Assembly: GCF_016623615.1 (NCBI RefSeq)
Contig: NZ_JAEHFX010000004.1
Span: forward strand, 62,001-126,000
From: Adhaeribacter terrigena
GTDB taxonomy: Bacteria > Bacteroidota > Bacteroidia > Cytophagales > Hymenobacteraceae
DNA: 64,000 nucleotides
Direction of reading: 5' to 3'
Part shown: positions 33,986 through 41,976 of the stretch, piece after piece
How the letters are laid out: each line of letters opens with the position of its first letter
Numbering within the stretch: the stretch's first letter is position 1
The notes under the pieces: generated by a model
The model's input: the letters and a program-made list of their open reading frames with translations, nothing else
Told to the model about the DNA's origin: nothing
Databases searched by the model: none
Made by a program: the position numbers and the translations under genes

Positions 33986-34055
33986 GTTTTTTAGGGCAAA
34001 GCGGTAGCGTTTTGGGGTGAAAAAGTAAAAGGCGGCTTTAGGAATGGAGCTGCTT
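33984..34055 (+). repeat. TAGCG repeat plus weak terminator, composite copy
   Basis: AGTTTTTTAGGGCAAAG then CGGTAGCGTTTTG (33984-34014), followed by a weak hairpin GGCGGCTTTAGGAATGGAGC with T run. The whole block parallels 30085-30154 after ettA. Confidence 0.7.
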
Positions 34056-34130
34056 TTTTTATTGAGAAATGATTTGTTAGAATATATTATTGAGTTAAAC
34101 TTGAATTCTATCTAAATGATTTAGTTATAC

Positions 34131-34715
34131 ATGAAGAATATTGCTGTTGCTTTGTGCTTTCTTTTTATAATTGGCTGTAATTCAAAAGAAGGAATTACTG
34201 AGACACGAAAAAATGATGAGATTCAAAATGAATCGTCAAATCAAAAGCAAAAAGTTGATTCCACAATTAAACATTTTTTGATTTGGTACAGAGATAACTA
34301 TAAAGAGTTGTCGCAAATTGATTTTGCTACCAAGGAAAAGAATGATAGATATTATGTAGTTAATTTCGACAATGTGAATCTCTTTATTGAGAAACTTAGA
34401 GCTAGTGGTTACCTTTCAGATGCTTACTTAGCCAACTTAAAACAATATTTTAATGATTGTAATAAGAGCTTACTGGAAGAAAAAATCGAAGAAGGTGAAA
34501 TTGATTGTTTAGGATTTGATTTAATTTTAAATACCCATGAAATTGACGAAAGCCTTTCAAAAGTGGAAACTGCAAAAATTCGTAATACAATTCTGAAATC
34601 TGATAGCGCAACTGCAAATATTGAATTAGTCTACAAATTAAAGTTTGCCTTATCAGAAAATTCCAGCTTTTGGAAAATAGATAAAATTGAAGCGTTACCT
34701 GATGACGCTTTTTAG
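34131..34715 (+). CDS. AT-rich lipoprotein, DUF3828-like
   Basis: 194 residues. Lipobox FIIGCNSK at about residue 16, then a Glu/Asn/Gln/Lys-rich linker and a single domain beginning STIKHFLIWYRDNYKELSQI. The domain layout recalls DUF3828-type secreted proteins (an F-x-WY start and V-x-KFAL...WKIDKI near the end). Codon choice is visibly AT-rich compared with neighbours, and a nested inverted-repeat element follows directly, so acquisition by transfer is likely. Function unknown. Confidence 0.65.
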   Translation: MKNIAVALCFLFIIGCNSKEGITETRKNDEIQNESSNQKQKVDSTIKHFLIWYRDNYKELSQIDFATKEKNDRYYVVNFDNVNLFIEKLRASGYLSDAYLANLKQYFNDCNKSLLEEKIEEGEIDCLGFDLILNTHEIDESLSKVETAKIRNTILKSDSATANIELVYKLKFALSENSSFWKIDKIEALPDDAF

Positions 34716-34740
34716 TGCTAAAATATTTATCTCCGCTGTT

Positions 34741-34979
34741 TGTAGTCTTCCGCAGGAGGACTGCAAACTTTAAATGAAAAAGGAAGTCTCTGACTTCCCC
34801 GCGCTATCACCAACTTTCCAGAAATGTTTGTCCGCGTGGAGCAGCGCCGTCAGAGACGGCTTGTTTGATTAATGCTTTGCAGTCGTCCTGCGGAAGACCC
34901 TGCTGGCGCGAGCTTGTAGCTCGTGCCTTTTTTATTTGCAGAAGTTTAAATGATCACGAGCTACAAGCTCGCGCCAGCA
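34741..34979. repeat. Nested inverted-repeat element (MITE-like)
   Basis: An outer pair GTCTTCCGCAGG-AGGACTGCAAA (34745-34767) and TTTGCAGTCGTCCTGCGGAAGAC (34876-34898), 22 of 23 complementary. Inside are two mutually complementary small hairpins, GGAAGTCTCTGACTTCC (34782) and GCCGTCAGAGACGGC (34846). To the right is a perfect 25-bp inverted pair, TGCTGGCGCGAGCTTGTAGC... (34901-34925) and its complement (34955-34979) around a 29-base loop. No ORF is inside. Likely a non-autonomous mobile repeat or a pile-up of them. Confidence 0.75.
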
Positions 34980-35024
34980 AATAAGCAAGCAAAAAGAATA
35001 GCAGACTTTTTGCCAGTTTAAGCG

Positions 35025-35032
35025 TAATTTTG
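35025..35032 (+). promoter_or_regulatory. -7 box of the TcmP-like gene
   Basis: TAATTTTG, full match to TAnnTTTG, 13 bases before the ATG, giving a very short leader. Confidence 0.5.
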
Positions 35033-35045
35033 CATTCCCAAGATT

Positions 35046-36179
35046 ATGCTTTCTCCAACCCCAAACTACTTCCAAACCAAACGCAGCCTTTCCGAAATAA
35101 AAACGGAACTGCTGCCGGCGTATTTCAGGGTTTGGGCGGAAACACAGACTTCAGAAGCATTGCTTTTAGCTGATCTGAATATCGGAAGCGGTTTCGAAAC
35201 GAACGGTGAAAAAGCAGCAGCTTTGCAAATTCAGGAAACTTACAAGCAAGCCGAAAACGCTACGGAAAATGAAGCAAAAACTGTAAAGCTGTTTCTAAGC
35301 GATGCGCCTAAAACCAACCTCGAAAAGCTGAAGCAAAATCTGGAAATTCCGGCGGAAGAAGAAGGTGAAGAAGAACCAAGATTGCCGGGAAATATTACGC
35401 TTTTAACTGAACCGGAAGCCTGCGAAACGCTAGGAAAAACACTTGAAAAAGTCGCAGGTTTAGTGGTGGCCGATCCGTTCAGTTATGCGTCGGCGCAGGA
35501 AATTATTGTGGAAGCGATTGCCAAAACCAATGCCGACTTGTTCCTGCTTTTCGATTTTAAGAAGCTGGAGAAGAGTTTTTCAGCCCCAAACCCTAGCGTT
35601 TTTACAGAAATGCTTTTCGGCGAAGCACTTCCGGCAATCAAAACGAAACTTCAGCTTCAGAAAAGCCCGAAACTGAAAGAACAATTTTTAATGGAAGAAC
35701 TGGGAAAAGCTTTCCGGAAACAGGCATTTCATCCGCTTACTTTTAAAATAAACGCACCGGGGAAAGGCGGAAATACGGCATATTTGGTGCTGGCCGGCAA
35801 AACCGCAGCAACTTATTTTCAGGCGAAGGCATTTTTGCAAACCTATTCCGAATTTCAGGAAGATGGCGTGCCTTTGTTCGGGGTAAATTTAAATTACCAG
35901 CCCAGCAGCATTCCCGGCTTTTCGGATTTTTTGAACCCGTTCAGTCTTACCAATTTAACGCAGGAACTGGCGCAACGGAAAAGCGATTTTCATTACCAGG
36001 CCATCCGGGAAGTGTATGAAGCGCACAGCATTGCTACAAACTATATTCTGGCGAATTACCTCACGGCTTTCCGGAATTTGCAGAAACAGGAAAAGGTAAA
36101 CCTGGTAGATGCCAGCAACAAGAAATTAACTAAGATTACGCCGGAAGCGGTCGTTTTTTACCGCCTGCATAGCAAATAG
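35046..36179 (+). CDS. TcmP-like (three-Cys-motif partner-like) protein
   Basis: 377 residues. The start FQTKRSLSEIKTELLPAYFR with VWAETQ and LLADLNIGSGFE resembles the opening of the three-Cys-motif partner (TcmP) family, which has a methyltransferase-like fold. Later, VVADPFSYASAQEIIVEAIA with TNADLFLLFDFKKLEKSF matches its DP-F and hydrophobic strand pattern, and FTEMLFG follows. TcmP proteins are known mostly from defence or mobile contexts with a phage-Gp5-like partner; none is adjacent here. A complete TAGCG repeat forms codons 177-186 (S-F-S-A-P-N-P-S-V-F) exactly in frame. The family call is moderate; function unknown. Confidence 0.55.
   Translation: MLSPTPNYFQTKRSLSEIKTELLPAYFRVWAETQTSEALLLADLNIGSGFETNGEKAAALQIQETYKQAENATENEAKTVKLFLSDAPKTNLEKLKQNLEIPAEEEGEEEPRLPGNITLLTEPEACETLGKTLEKVAGLVVADPFSYASAQEIIVEAIAKTNADLFLLFDFKKLEKSFSAPNPSVFTEMLFGEALPAIKTKLQLQKSPKLKEQFLMEELGKAFRKQAFHPLTFKINAPGKGGNTAYLVLAGKTAATYFQAKAFLQTYSEFQEDGVPLFGVNLNYQPSSIPGFSDFLNPFSLTNLTQELAQRKSDFHYQAIREVYEAHSIATNYILANYLTAFRNLQKQEKVNLVDASNKKLTKITPEAVVFYRLHSK
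35574..35603 (+). repeat. TAGCG repeat copy inside the TcmP-like reading frame
   Basis: AGTTTTTCAGCCCCAAA then CCCTAGCGTTTTT, exactly 30 bases equal to ten codons, so the frame is preserved. Confidence 0.85.
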
Positions 36180-36500
36180 AATGATGATTCCGATAGGGCT
36201 TTTTAGTTCCGTACAAGTTTAGGGCATTCTGAGCTTGTAGAAGAAACTAACGGGTACTGCTATGGAATTTGAGCGAAACAAGAAATTCCTATCGCTCAAG
36301 GTCTGAGATTAGTTTTCGTGCGGGTTCGGTACGCGTTAGCTCCCTCGGCAAGCTCGGGATGACCGGATAATATATAGTCCTCCCCCCAACCCCTCCAAAG
36401 GGGGCAACCCGATCCTAATTTAGCAGCAACTTTTCCAAAACCGCTTGCTTAAGCCAACCCATTTCGGCCGGATACGTGTATGCAAAGCAAGCTTTTCGGG
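36180..36500. repeat. Long spacer repeat (LSR) copy 1 in a 321-base intergenic region
   Basis: 36219-36352 reads GCATTCTGAGCTTGTAGAAG, GAAACTAACGGGTACTGCTATG, GAAATTCCTATCGCTC, GTGCGGGTTCGGTACGCG and CGGGATGACC. It aligns block by block with 59853-59995. It is followed at 36373 by CCTCCCCCCAACCCCTCC and AAAGGGGG, also paralleled at 60018. No gene. Confidence 0.75.
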
Positions 36501-38768
36501 ATGAAATATTCTTTACTTTTTCTGCTGTTTTTCCTACCGTTTTTCGTGGCCGGCCAACACGTGCGCGGCAAGGTGTACGATGCGCAAACCCGGCAACCGT
36601 TGTCCGGTGCCGCCATTGCGATTATCGGTTCTGCCAGCGGTACCCTTACCGATGAAAGCGGAATTTTTACCCTTACTTTTTCGGGCGAAAATGATACCGT
36701 TTTGGTGCAACTAGTGGGCTACAGCTCGCTGCGTATCCCGGTTTCCGGAACGTTTCTCGAGATCGGGTTGCAGCCGGTAGCAAAAACGGTTGGAGAAGTA
36801 ATCGTGCGCGGTTATGAGACGAATCAACCTTTACTGAGAACGGCGGGCGCTATTGGTTTGCTCACGCCCCGCGAACTGCAACGCTTCAACCAGAATTCTT
36901 TGGTGCCTGCGCTGAATACTATACCCGGCGTGCGCATGGAAGAACGCGCTACGGCTAGCTACAGAATTTCTATAAGAGGCTCCAGTTTGCGGGCGCCGTT
37001 CGGGGTGCGGAACGTGAAAATGTACCTGAACGGAATTCCGCTGGTAGAAGCGAACGGTACCTTGCCTTTGAATCTGCTCGATGCCGCCACAATTAACCGG
37101 GTAGAAGTGCTGAAAGGTCCGGCGGGCAGCGTGTACGGGGCGGGAACCGGCGGCACCATTTTGCTGCACACCATGCAACCGGAAGCCGGCGAAAGCAGCG
37201 TGGCGGTGCAAGGGATGGCGGGTTCTTTTGGGTTGCAGAAATACGCGGTTACAGCCACGACCGGTGGCGAAAGATCGGGCCTATTGGTGCGCTACGATAA
37301 GCAGAAACAAGATGGCTACCGCGAACACAGCGCCATGAACCGCGATGTGGTTTTACTGGCGGGCAATTTCCGCCCTTCGGAAAAACAAACCTTCAACTTT
37401 CACACGTATTATTCCAAACTTTTTTACGAACTGCCCGGTGCCTTAACCAAAGAGCAATTCGACGAAAACCCGAGGCAGGCACGGCAGCTGAACAAAGACC
37501 AGCACGCTTCGCTGAACCTGAACGGCCTGAATATTGGCCTGAATCAGGATTATGCTTTGGATGAAAACTGGAGCAATTCAACCTCCGTCTTTGGCGTGTT
37601 CAGTTTTCTCGACCATCCGTTTACCAACGATTATGAACGCAACACGAACCAGGCATTTGGCGCAAGGACCAAAACTACTCTTCAAACCAATCTGGGCAAC
37701 GTATGGTCGCGGTTCAGTCTGGGGGCCGAAGCGCAACGCAGCTTTGTGAATTCGCGGCATTACCAGAATAATAAAGGCATGGCTGGAATTCTGTCTTTCG
37801 ACGATGAAGTGACCGCACAGCAGGGTTTTATTTTTGCCCAAGCCGAAGCCGATCTGCCCGGGAATATTACGGCTACGCTGGGCGGCAGTGTTTCGGCGTT
37901 GCAATATGAACTGAACCGCGTTTCGGATATCACCCAAACCAACGTTGGCCAGCATAAGCGCAGTTTTGAGCCGCAATTTTCCCCGCGGCTGGCGCTGGTT
38001 AAATTATTGACTGAAAAAATAGCCCTGCACGGCAGCATCAGCCAGGGTTTTTCGGCGCCCACAGAAGCGGAGATCCGGCCTTCGGACGGGAGTTTTAATT
38101 CTTCTTTACAACCCGAGCGCGGCACGAATTACGAACTTGGTTTCCGGGGAAGTATTCTGAAAGAAAAGCTGCATTTCGATGTGGTGGGCTTCTGGTTCAG
38201 GCTGCAGGAAACGATCGTGAGCCGGAGTACTGAAAACGGCGTGGTGGTTTTTCAGAATGCCGGGCAAACCAGACAGCAGGGCCTGGAAACCAGTCTGACT
38301 TATGAAATTCTGAACGATACAAAACGCTATGTTTCCGGGCTTAAAATCTGGAGCAGCCACGCGCTGAACCATTTCCGCTTTCAGAATTACCGGCAAAACG
38401 AGCAGGATTTTTCGGGCAATAAACTTACCGGCTCACCTGGGCAAACCTTAACCTCGGGCCTGGATCTGGAAACCCGCAGCGGCTTTTACCTGAACATCAC
38501 CTCGTATTATTCCTCCGAAATTCCGCTCAACGATGCCAATACGGTTTTTGCCGATAGCTATTTGGTGGCGGGCGCCCGAATAGGTTTCCGGCGGCAGTTT
38601 TTCAGGAACTTTCAGGCTGAAATTTACGGCGGAGTGGAAAACGCAACCGATGAAAAATACAGTTTGGGCAACGATCTGAACGGTTTCGGCAACCGGTATT
38701 TTAACGCTGCGCCGGGCCGGTATTTTTACGCCGGGCTGCAGCTTAAATGGAATTACGCCGGCAAATAA
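36501..38768 (+). CDS. TonB-dependent receptor
   Basis: 755 residues from ATG 36501 (MKYSLLFLLFFLPFFVAGQ); an ATG seven codons earlier is also possible. A carboxypeptidase-regulatory-like domain at residues 20-95 (VRGKVYDAQTRQPLSGAAIA, GTLTDESGIFTLTFSGEND) is followed by the plug (LNTIPGVRMEERATASYRIS, IRGSSLRAPFGVRNVKMYLN, VEVLKGPAGSVYGAGTGGTI). The barrel ends GRYFYAGLQLKWNYAGK. Imports an unidentified ligand across the outer membrane with TonB-ExbBD. A TAGCG-like stretch lies in the frame at 38321. Confidence 0.92.
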   Translation: MKYSLLFLLFFLPFFVAGQHVRGKVYDAQTRQPLSGAAIAIIGSASGTLTDESGIFTLTFSGENDTVLVQLVGYSSLRIPVSGTFLEIGLQPVAKTVGEVIVRGYETNQPLLRTAGAIGLLTPRELQRFNQNSLVPALNTIPGVRMEERATASYRISIRGSSLRAPFGVRNVKMYLNGIPLVEANGTLPLNLLDAATINRVEVLKGPAGSVYGAGTGGTILLHTMQPEAGESSVAVQGMAGSFGLQKYAVTATTGGERSGLLVRYDKQKQDGYREHSAMNRDVVLLAGNFRPSEKQTFNFHTYYSKLFYELPGALTKEQFDENPRQARQLNKDQHASLNLNGLNIGLNQDYALDENWSNSTSVFGVFSFLDHPFTNDYERNTNQAFGARTKTTLQTNLGNVWSRFSLGAEAQRSFVNSRHYQNNKGMAGILSFDDEVTAQQGFIFAQAEADLPGNITATLGGSVSALQYELNRVSDITQTNVGQHKRSFEPQFSPRLALVKLLTEKIALHGSISQGFSAPTEAEIRPSDGSFNSSLQPERGTNYELGFRGSILKEKLHFDVVGFWFRLQETIVSRSTENGVVVFQNAGQTRQQGLETSLTYEILNDTKRYVSGLKIWSSHALNHFRFQNYRQNEQDFSGNKLTGSPGQTLTSGLDLETRSGFYLNITSYYSSEIPLNDANTVFADSYLVAGARIGFRRQFFRNFQAEIYGGVENATDEKYSLGNDLNGFGNRYFNAAPGRYFYAGLQLKWNYAGK
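38321..38346 (-). repeat. TAGCG-like sequence inside the receptor gene
   Basis: Minus strand TTTTAAGCCCGGAAA then CATAGCGTTTT. It encodes K-R-Y-V-S-G-L-K, which is plausible native receptor sequence, so it may be chance. Confidence 0.4.
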
Positions 38769-38779
38769 CCGAGTTTTCC

Positions 38780-38808
38780 TTGTTTCCGGCCCGTTTTAAA
38801 TAGCTTTG
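38780..38808 (+). promoter_or_regulatory. Promoter of the potassium transporter genes
   Basis: TTG at 38780-38782, 18 bases, TAGCTTTG at 38801-38808; a full Bacteroidota-type promoter. The TAGCG repeat (38819-38848) lies in the leader just after the start point. Confidence 0.7.
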
Positions 38809-38818
38809 CGTATCTTCG

Positions 38819-38848
38819 CTTTTTCAGTTAAAATCAATAGCGTTTTTT
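38819..38848 (+). repeat. TAGCG repeat copy in the ktrB leader
   Basis: CTTTTTCAGTTAAAAT then CAATAGCGTTTTTT, ending eight bases before the ATG. Confidence 0.75.
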
Positions 38849-38855
38849 ACCGTTT

Positions 38856-40682
38856 ATGCGCCTTAGTCCCAATTTTCGTCAGAGATACGATGCACTGAAA
38901 CGCTTGCGCAAAAAGCTGTTGAACATTGCCGGTTACGCGTTCTTTTTCCTGAGTCTGCTGTCGTTTCTGCTCATGATCTACGATCTGGGCTTTAAATACG
39001 ACGCCGAAACCGAAGCCGCCATTCACCACCTGAATTCTTATTTGCTGGTCATTTTCTTTGTGGCTTTGCTCAACCGGTTCCTGGCCATTGTGGTCTGGAA
39101 AGCCCGGGAAAGCAAAAGCCGCCTGACCGAAACCGCCGTGCTGCTGTTTTTTGTGGTGGCGCTTTGCATGCGGTTTTTCATGCGGAGCGAACAGTTGGCG
39201 GCCATTCCCTGGATCAGTTTTTTCAACGGCTCGGTGTTTACCTACATGGTTTTTTTGTACGTATTTGTGCTGGAAATTTCGCGGCGCACGTTCAAGATCT
39301 ACCATTCGCGTTATAGCCCGGCTTTGCTTTTTATTTACTCGTTCCTGATCCTGATCTTTGCCGGGGCCGGTTTGCTTTTGTTGCCGCGGGCCACGCACAA
39401 CGGCATTGGGGTAGAAGATGCGCTTTTTACCGCTACCAGCGCCGTGTGCATTACCGGGCTTGCGGTGGTAGATACGGCCACTTATTTTACGCCTTTCGGG
39501 AAGAAAATATTGCTGATGCTCATTCAGCTGGGCGGTTTGGGGGTAATGACTTTTACCAGTTTTTTTGCCTTGCTTTTTCAGCGCACCTCTTCTTTTCAGA
39601 ACCAGCTTTTTATGCAGAACCTGGTAAACGAAGACAAGATCGGGCAAACCTTTCGCACCCTGATCAAGATCGTAACGCTTACGTTTATAGTAGAAGCCGT
39701 GGGCGTGCTGCTGATCTATTCGAGCCTGGAACACCAGCATTTCCAGGGCAGCGAAGTTGATAAGTGGTGGTTTGCTATTTTTCACGCCATTTCGGCTTTC
39801 TGCAACGCCGGTTTCAGTTTGTTTTCCGAAGGGCTTTACGACGTCCGGCTGCGCTATAATTACAATTTGCAGCTTTCCATTGCAGGCCTCGTGATTTTGG
39901 GCGGCCTGGGTTTCCCGGTTATGTTCAACCTTTATAAGTATTTTAAAGATCGGTTGCTGAACATTTATTTCCGGCTTTTCAGTAAAAATCAGTACCAGTA
40001 CCGGCCACGCCTGCTGGTGCTCAATTCCAAAATTGTGCTGGCTACTTCGGCTTTTTTGCTCGTAACGGGTACCGTTTTATTTGCCCTGACGGAGTTTAAT
40101 AATGCCTTGCAGGAACACTCGGTTTATGGCAAAATGGTTACGGCTTTTTTTGGGTCGGTTACGCCGCGTTCGGCTGGTTTCAATACCGTAAATATGGCTG
40201 CGCTGGCCCCGCCTACCATTCTGGTTTACCTGCTTTTAATGTGGATCGGGGCTTCGCCGGCTTCTATGGGCGGGGGCATTAAAGTTACTACGTTTGCGGT
40301 GGCTTTCCTCAATATCGTAAGCATTGGCAAGGGCCGCGACAGCCTCGAAATTATGAACCGCGAAGTGCCGAATGAATCGTTAAAGCGGGCTTTCGGGGTT
40401 ATTTTTCTTTCCTTTATGATCATCGGGCTGAACATTTTTCTCATCATGCTTTTTGATCCCGGGCATGATCTGATAAGAGTTGCGTTCGAAGTTTTTTCGG
40501 CTTTTGGCACCGTAGGGCTGAGTCTGAACTTCACGCCCGAATTAAATTCTTTCAGCAAAGCCGTAATTATGCTTACCATGTTCCTGGGTCGGGTGGGGAT
40601 CATTACGTTTATCATCGGGTTTATGACCAGCCAGAAAACCAAACGCTACCATTATCCGGCCGAAAACATCATCATCAGTTAA
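38856..40682 (+). CDS. ktrB: Potassium uptake channel subunit (TrkH/KtrB family)
   Basis: 608 residues, longer than KtrB because of an N-terminal extension of about 150 residues with four hydrophobic segments, common in this phylum. The K+ channel core has four pore motifs: TSAVCITGLAVV, SAFCNAGFSLF, TPRSAGFNTVN and FSAFGTVGLSLNF, each with the selectivity-filter glycine. Inner membrane, takes up K+ coupled to Na+ or H+. Only 12 bases separate it from its regulatory subunit, so the two form an operon. Confidence 0.93.
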   Translation: MRLSPNFRQRYDALKRLRKKLLNIAGYAFFFLSLLSFLLMIYDLGFKYDAETEAAIHHLNSYLLVIFFVALLNRFLAIVVWKARESKSRLTETAVLLFFVVALCMRFFMRSEQLAAIPWISFFNGSVFTYMVFLYVFVLEISRRTFKIYHSRYSPALLFIYSFLILIFAGAGLLLLPRATHNGIGVEDALFTATSAVCITGLAVVDTATYFTPFGKKILLMLIQLGGLGVMTFTSFFALLFQRTSSFQNQLFMQNLVNEDKIGQTFRTLIKIVTLTFIVEAVGVLLIYSSLEHQHFQGSEVDKWWFAIFHAISAFCNAGFSLFSEGLYDVRLRYNYNLQLSIAGLVILGGLGFPVMFNLYKYFKDRLLNIYFRLFSKNQYQYRPRLLVLNSKIVLATSAFLLVTGTVLFALTEFNNALQEHSVYGKMVTAFFGSVTPRSAGFNTVNMAALAPPTILVYLLLMWIGASPASMGGGIKVTTFAVAFLNIVSIGKGRDSLEIMNREVPNESLKRAFGVIFLSFMIIGLNIFLIMLFDPGHDLIRVAFEVFSAFGTVGLSLNFTPELNSFSKAVIMLTMFLGRVGIITFIIGFMTSQKTKRYHYPAENIIIS

Positions 40683-40694
40683 ACTAAAAACGCA

Positions 40695-41381
40695 ATGCAA
40701 TACATCATCATCGGGTTAGGAAATTTCGGTTCTACGCTGGGCATGCAGCTTACCGCCATGGGCCACGAAGTAATTGCCGTAGATGCCAGTATGGAAAAAG
40801 TAGACGCGTTCAAAAACGAGATCACCCATACGATCTGCCTGGATGCCACCGAATTGCCCGCCCTGCGCACGCTGCCGCTCGCCGATACCGATATTGTGGT
40901 GATCGGCATCGGCGAAGATTTCGGGGCTTCGGTCATGACTACGGCTTTGTTTAAGCAGCTGAGCGTGAAACGCATCATTGCCCGCGCCATTTCGCCTATT
41001 CACCAGAAAGTGCTCGAAGCCCTGGGGGTAGACCAGATCGTAAGACCCGAACAGGAAAGCGCCGAACGCCTGGCCAAAAAACTGGAACTGAAAGGCGTGA
41101 TCGATTCCTTCGGCCTTTCGGAAGATTACAACATTGTGGAAGCGCTGGCGCCAACCCGTTACGTGGGCAAAAGTATCCGGGAAGCCAATATTCGCAGCGA
41201 TTTTAATGTAAACATTCTCACTATTTTACGCCCGAACCAAAGCCGAAAATTCTGGAGCAATACTTCGCCGAGCAAAACGGTAATTGGCGTGGTTTCGGCC
41301 GAAACGGTGATTGAAGCGGGCGACGTGCTGGTGCTTTATGGCCTCATCAAAGATATTGAGCGTATGCTGCACAGTGAGTAA
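40695..41381 (+). CDS. ktrA: Potassium uptake regulatory subunit (TrkA/KtrA, RCK domain)
   Basis: 228 residues. RCK_N Rossmann domain with IIIGLGNFGSTLGMQL (GxGxxG), VIAVDAS and acidic Asp at the strand end, binding ATP/NAD(H). The RCK_C domain follows from about residue 140 (VGKSIREANIRSDFNVNIL, EAGDVLVLYGLIKDIERML). Cytosolic ring that gates the KtrB channel. Second gene of the operon. Confidence 0.93.
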   Translation: MQYIIIGLGNFGSTLGMQLTAMGHEVIAVDASMEKVDAFKNEITHTICLDATELPALRTLPLADTDIVVIGIGEDFGASVMTTALFKQLSVKRIIARAISPIHQKVLEALGVDQIVRPEQESAERLAKKLELKGVIDSFGLSEDYNIVEALAPTRYVGKSIREANIRSDFNVNILTILRPNQSRKFWSNTSPSKTVIGVVSAETVIEAGDVLVLYGLIKDIERMLHSE

Positions 41382-41481
41382 AGAATTGCTGATTGTTAAT
41401 TGCTGGTTGTTAATTGCTTTTTCTGTCATGCTGCCTGGAGCATTTCGGGAAGCGCAGGCGAAGGACCTTGTCATAGGTCAG

Positions 41482-41512
41482 CAGTTTTTTAGCTAAAAAT
41501 GATACCGTTTTC
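41482..41512 (+). repeat. TAGCG repeat copy, TACCG variant
   Basis: AGTTTTTTAGCTAAAAAT then GATACCGTTTTC. Confidence 0.75.
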
Positions 41513-41591
41513 AGTTCGTCATCCCGACGTTAAGAGAAACGTAAGTTCGGCGGAGCCAAATCTCTTCGGGTTGGCAGTTTCGTTTGCTGTT

Positions 41592-41623
41592 GACTTTTTC
41601 ACTCCACAAGCATAGCGTTTTTC
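41592..41623 (+). repeat. TAGCG repeat copy
   Basis: ACTTTTTCACTCCACAAG then CATAGCGTTTTTC. Confidence 0.7.
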
Positions 41624-41976
41624 TTCAGCGTTTACTTCCCGGGTTTTCTGGGAAGACGCCACCGGGCAAATCCGGCTGACTTTTTTGTGCCCCAATCCTA
41701 GCTTTTTCTGGCAGCGCACTTAGCCTCTTTCCGGCTAGCCTGTTTCTTTTTCTATTCCAACCCAATCTTTCTTTATTCCGGTATTTTCCACGCTTCAATG
41801 CGGGCGAAATAAATCTGTTATTTTTTGAAATGCCGGGCAACCGTAACAGGAAAACTGTTGTCTATTGCCAAAATAACACCTATTGCTGAATGGATTTCCA
41901 TGGAATTGATTTCCGCAGAAACGGCCATTTTAAGTCCTTTCTGAACTGCACAAAAAGAACCAAAAACTGCTGTATT

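Larger units (their letters stand above)
41382..41976. other. 595-base repeat-rich region before the giant surface-protein gene
   Basis: Contains TTGTTAATTGCTGGTTGTTA spacer text, a TCATGCTGCCTGGAGCATTT fragment, a GTCATCCCGACGTTAAGAGA fragment related to the LSR at 36219, and two TAGCG copies (41482, 41592). The in-frame ATG at 41890 lies here but does not give a signal peptide. Confidence 0.5.

Noticed and set aside
34840-34900. Possible tRNA-like folding in the inverted-repeat element
   Set aside because: No T-arm GTTCGA text or acceptor stem; the pairing is explained by the nested inverted repeats.
36690-36712. GATACCGTTTT in the TonB receptor gene
   Set aside because: Encodes the usual N-D-T-V-L-V strand of the carboxypeptidase-like domain; no palindrome half.
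38847-39785. 312-codon minus-strand frame
   Set aside because: Antisense of the potassium channel gene, which has all pore motifs.
41890-41976. ATG at 41890 as start of the giant surface protein
   Set aside because: Would bury the signal peptide 29 residues in; ATG 41977 fits export.
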